Source: Hyphomicrobiales bacterium (GTDB lineage: Bacteria; Pseudomonadota; Alphaproteobacteria; Rhizobiales; Aestuariivirgaceae). Taken from it: DNA of 6,102 bases. Location of the stretch: the NCBI GenBank assembly GCA_025356765.1, contig JANXRO010000025.1, positions 1 through 6,102 of the forward strand, read 5' to 3'. The notes under the pieces are model-generated. The model had not been told where the DNA came from and ran no database searches. It worked only from the letters and a program-made list of their open reading frames with translations. Position 1 is the stretch's first letter, and each line of letters opens with the position of its first letter. Shown here in pieces: positions 5,695 through 6,102 of the stretch. The translations under genes and the position numbers were made by a program.

Positions 5695-6102
5695 GAATGC
5701 CCGCCTAAGCTTAAAAGTGTTATCGAACTCATCGCATTCCATGCCGTGTGGCAAGCAATCGTCACCCACAGGCTGCCGAAACGCAAAAGCAAAGTGCCCA
5801 GCAACAGGCCCATCACAAAAATCAATCCAACATTAACCCATGGGGCCGCACCCGCATGGGCCACAGCCCAAAGTGCAGAAGTGATAAGAACTGCGCCAGG
5901 CCTTCCCACCACGGTGTTGGTAAGGCCTGCAAACAATATTCCGCGGAACAAAAATTCTTCGGCCAAGGGTGCCGCTAACACAATGCTGGGCAACGCAAAT
6001 GCAAAAAGCCTTGGGTCGGCGGCCAAACTCGTCATCGTTTTTTCAACCACCCCAAGTTCTTTTGCTGGGTCAATGCCCAAGCCGGCATAAAGCACGCTTG
6101 CC
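5691..6102 (-). CDS. CPBP-family intramembrane metalloprotease, C-terminal part; runs off right edge
   Basis: The reading frame is open to the right edge, so the N-terminal part is missing; at least 136 codons are present. An in-frame GTG at 6095 is probably internal because family members usually exceed 200 residues. Counting from that codon, the three CPBP (Abi, CAAX protease-like) motifs are intact: EEFLFRG with E46, E47 and R51; WAVAH with H80; and CHTAWN with H116 and N120. These residues build the metal-dependent active site within the membrane. At least four hydrophobic segments are seen (about 31-45, 68-79, 88-104, 109-128). Relatives include the eukaryotic prenyl protease Rce1 and bacterial proteins linked to bacteriocin immunity or membrane signalling, but most, including this one, have no known substrate. 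Its stop overlaps the GNAT start (GTGA). Confidence 0.92.
   Translation of the reverse strand, partial: ASVLYAGLGIDPAKELGVVEKTMTSLAADPRLFAFALPSIVLAAPLAEEFLFRGILFAGLTNTVVGRPGAVLITSALWAVAHAGAAPWVNVGLIFVMGLLLGTLLLRFGSLWVTIACHTAWNAMSSITLLSLGGHS
5701..5706 (-). promoter_or_regulatory. Ribosome binding site supporting the GTG start of the GNAT gene
   Basis: AGGCGG on the minus strand is 6 nt from GTG 5694. It is a fair but not perfect Shine-Dalgarno match and lies within the last codons of the CPBP gene, consistent with coupled translation. Confidence 0.5.

Noticed and set aside
5692..5769. Upstream ATG 5769 as GNAT start
   Set aside because: The extra 25 residues come from out-of-frame CPBP codons encoding its HxxxN motif region. 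GTG 5694 has a ribosome binding site and a typical GNAT N-terminus.
1..6102. Mobile element, prophage, CRISPR, tRNA or anti-phage system
   Set aside because: No direct-repeat arrays, transposase or integrase motifs, tRNA-like cloverleaf or defence-type domains were seen. The CPBP protein belongs to the family once called Abi (abortive infection), but nothing here supports a phage-defence role.

Overview
The window looks like an ordinary chromosomal segment from an alphaproteobacterium, most likely in or near the Hyphomicrobiales (Rhizobiales). Three things support this: the gene order folA-hflK-hflC-degP, a FliO-like small membrane protein head-to-head with a CckA-like PAS sensor kinase, and the style of the encoded proteins. 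Base composition appears roughly balanced in G+C by eye. No tRNA, rRNA, CRISPR array, insertion sequence or phage gene was seen, and coding density is very high.

Layout, left to right. Positions 1-607 (minus) hold the N-terminal 202 codons of a membrane-anchored PAS sensor kinase, probably CckA, which runs off the left edge. A 125-bp divergent intergenic region follows. Positions 733-1134 (plus) encode a 133-residue FliO-like single-pass membrane protein. It converges, with only 13 bp between stop codons, on a long minus-strand gene train that fills the rest of the window. In transcription order that train is: a CPBP-family intramembrane metalloprotease (cut by the right edge), a GNAT N-acetyltransferase, dihydrofolate reductase (folA), hflK, hflC and a Do/DegP-type periplasmic serine protease.

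The first three genes of the train are joined by two identical GTGA stop/start overlaps, so both GNAT and folA probably begin with GTG and are translationally coupled. A 71-bp gap then separates folA from hflK. This gap carries possible promoter elements, and a perfect 20-bp palindrome covers the folA stop codon at its upstream end. hflK and hflC overlap by one base (TAATG), and degP follows hflC after 29 bp. The train therefore reads as two transcription or translation blocks: CPBP-GNAT-folA and hflK-hflC-degP.

Functionally, HflK and HflC form the SPFH complex that surrounds and modulates the FtsH membrane protease. DegP handles misfolded proteins on the periplasmic side, so the second block is an envelope protein quality-control unit. 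FolA supplies tetrahydrofolate. The CPBP protease and GNAT enzyme have no assignable substrates from sequence. I found no convincing undescribed system. The points most worth a second look are the FliO-like protein paired with the kinase away from any flagellar genes in view, the folA stop-codon palindrome, and the coupling of a membrane protease to folA.
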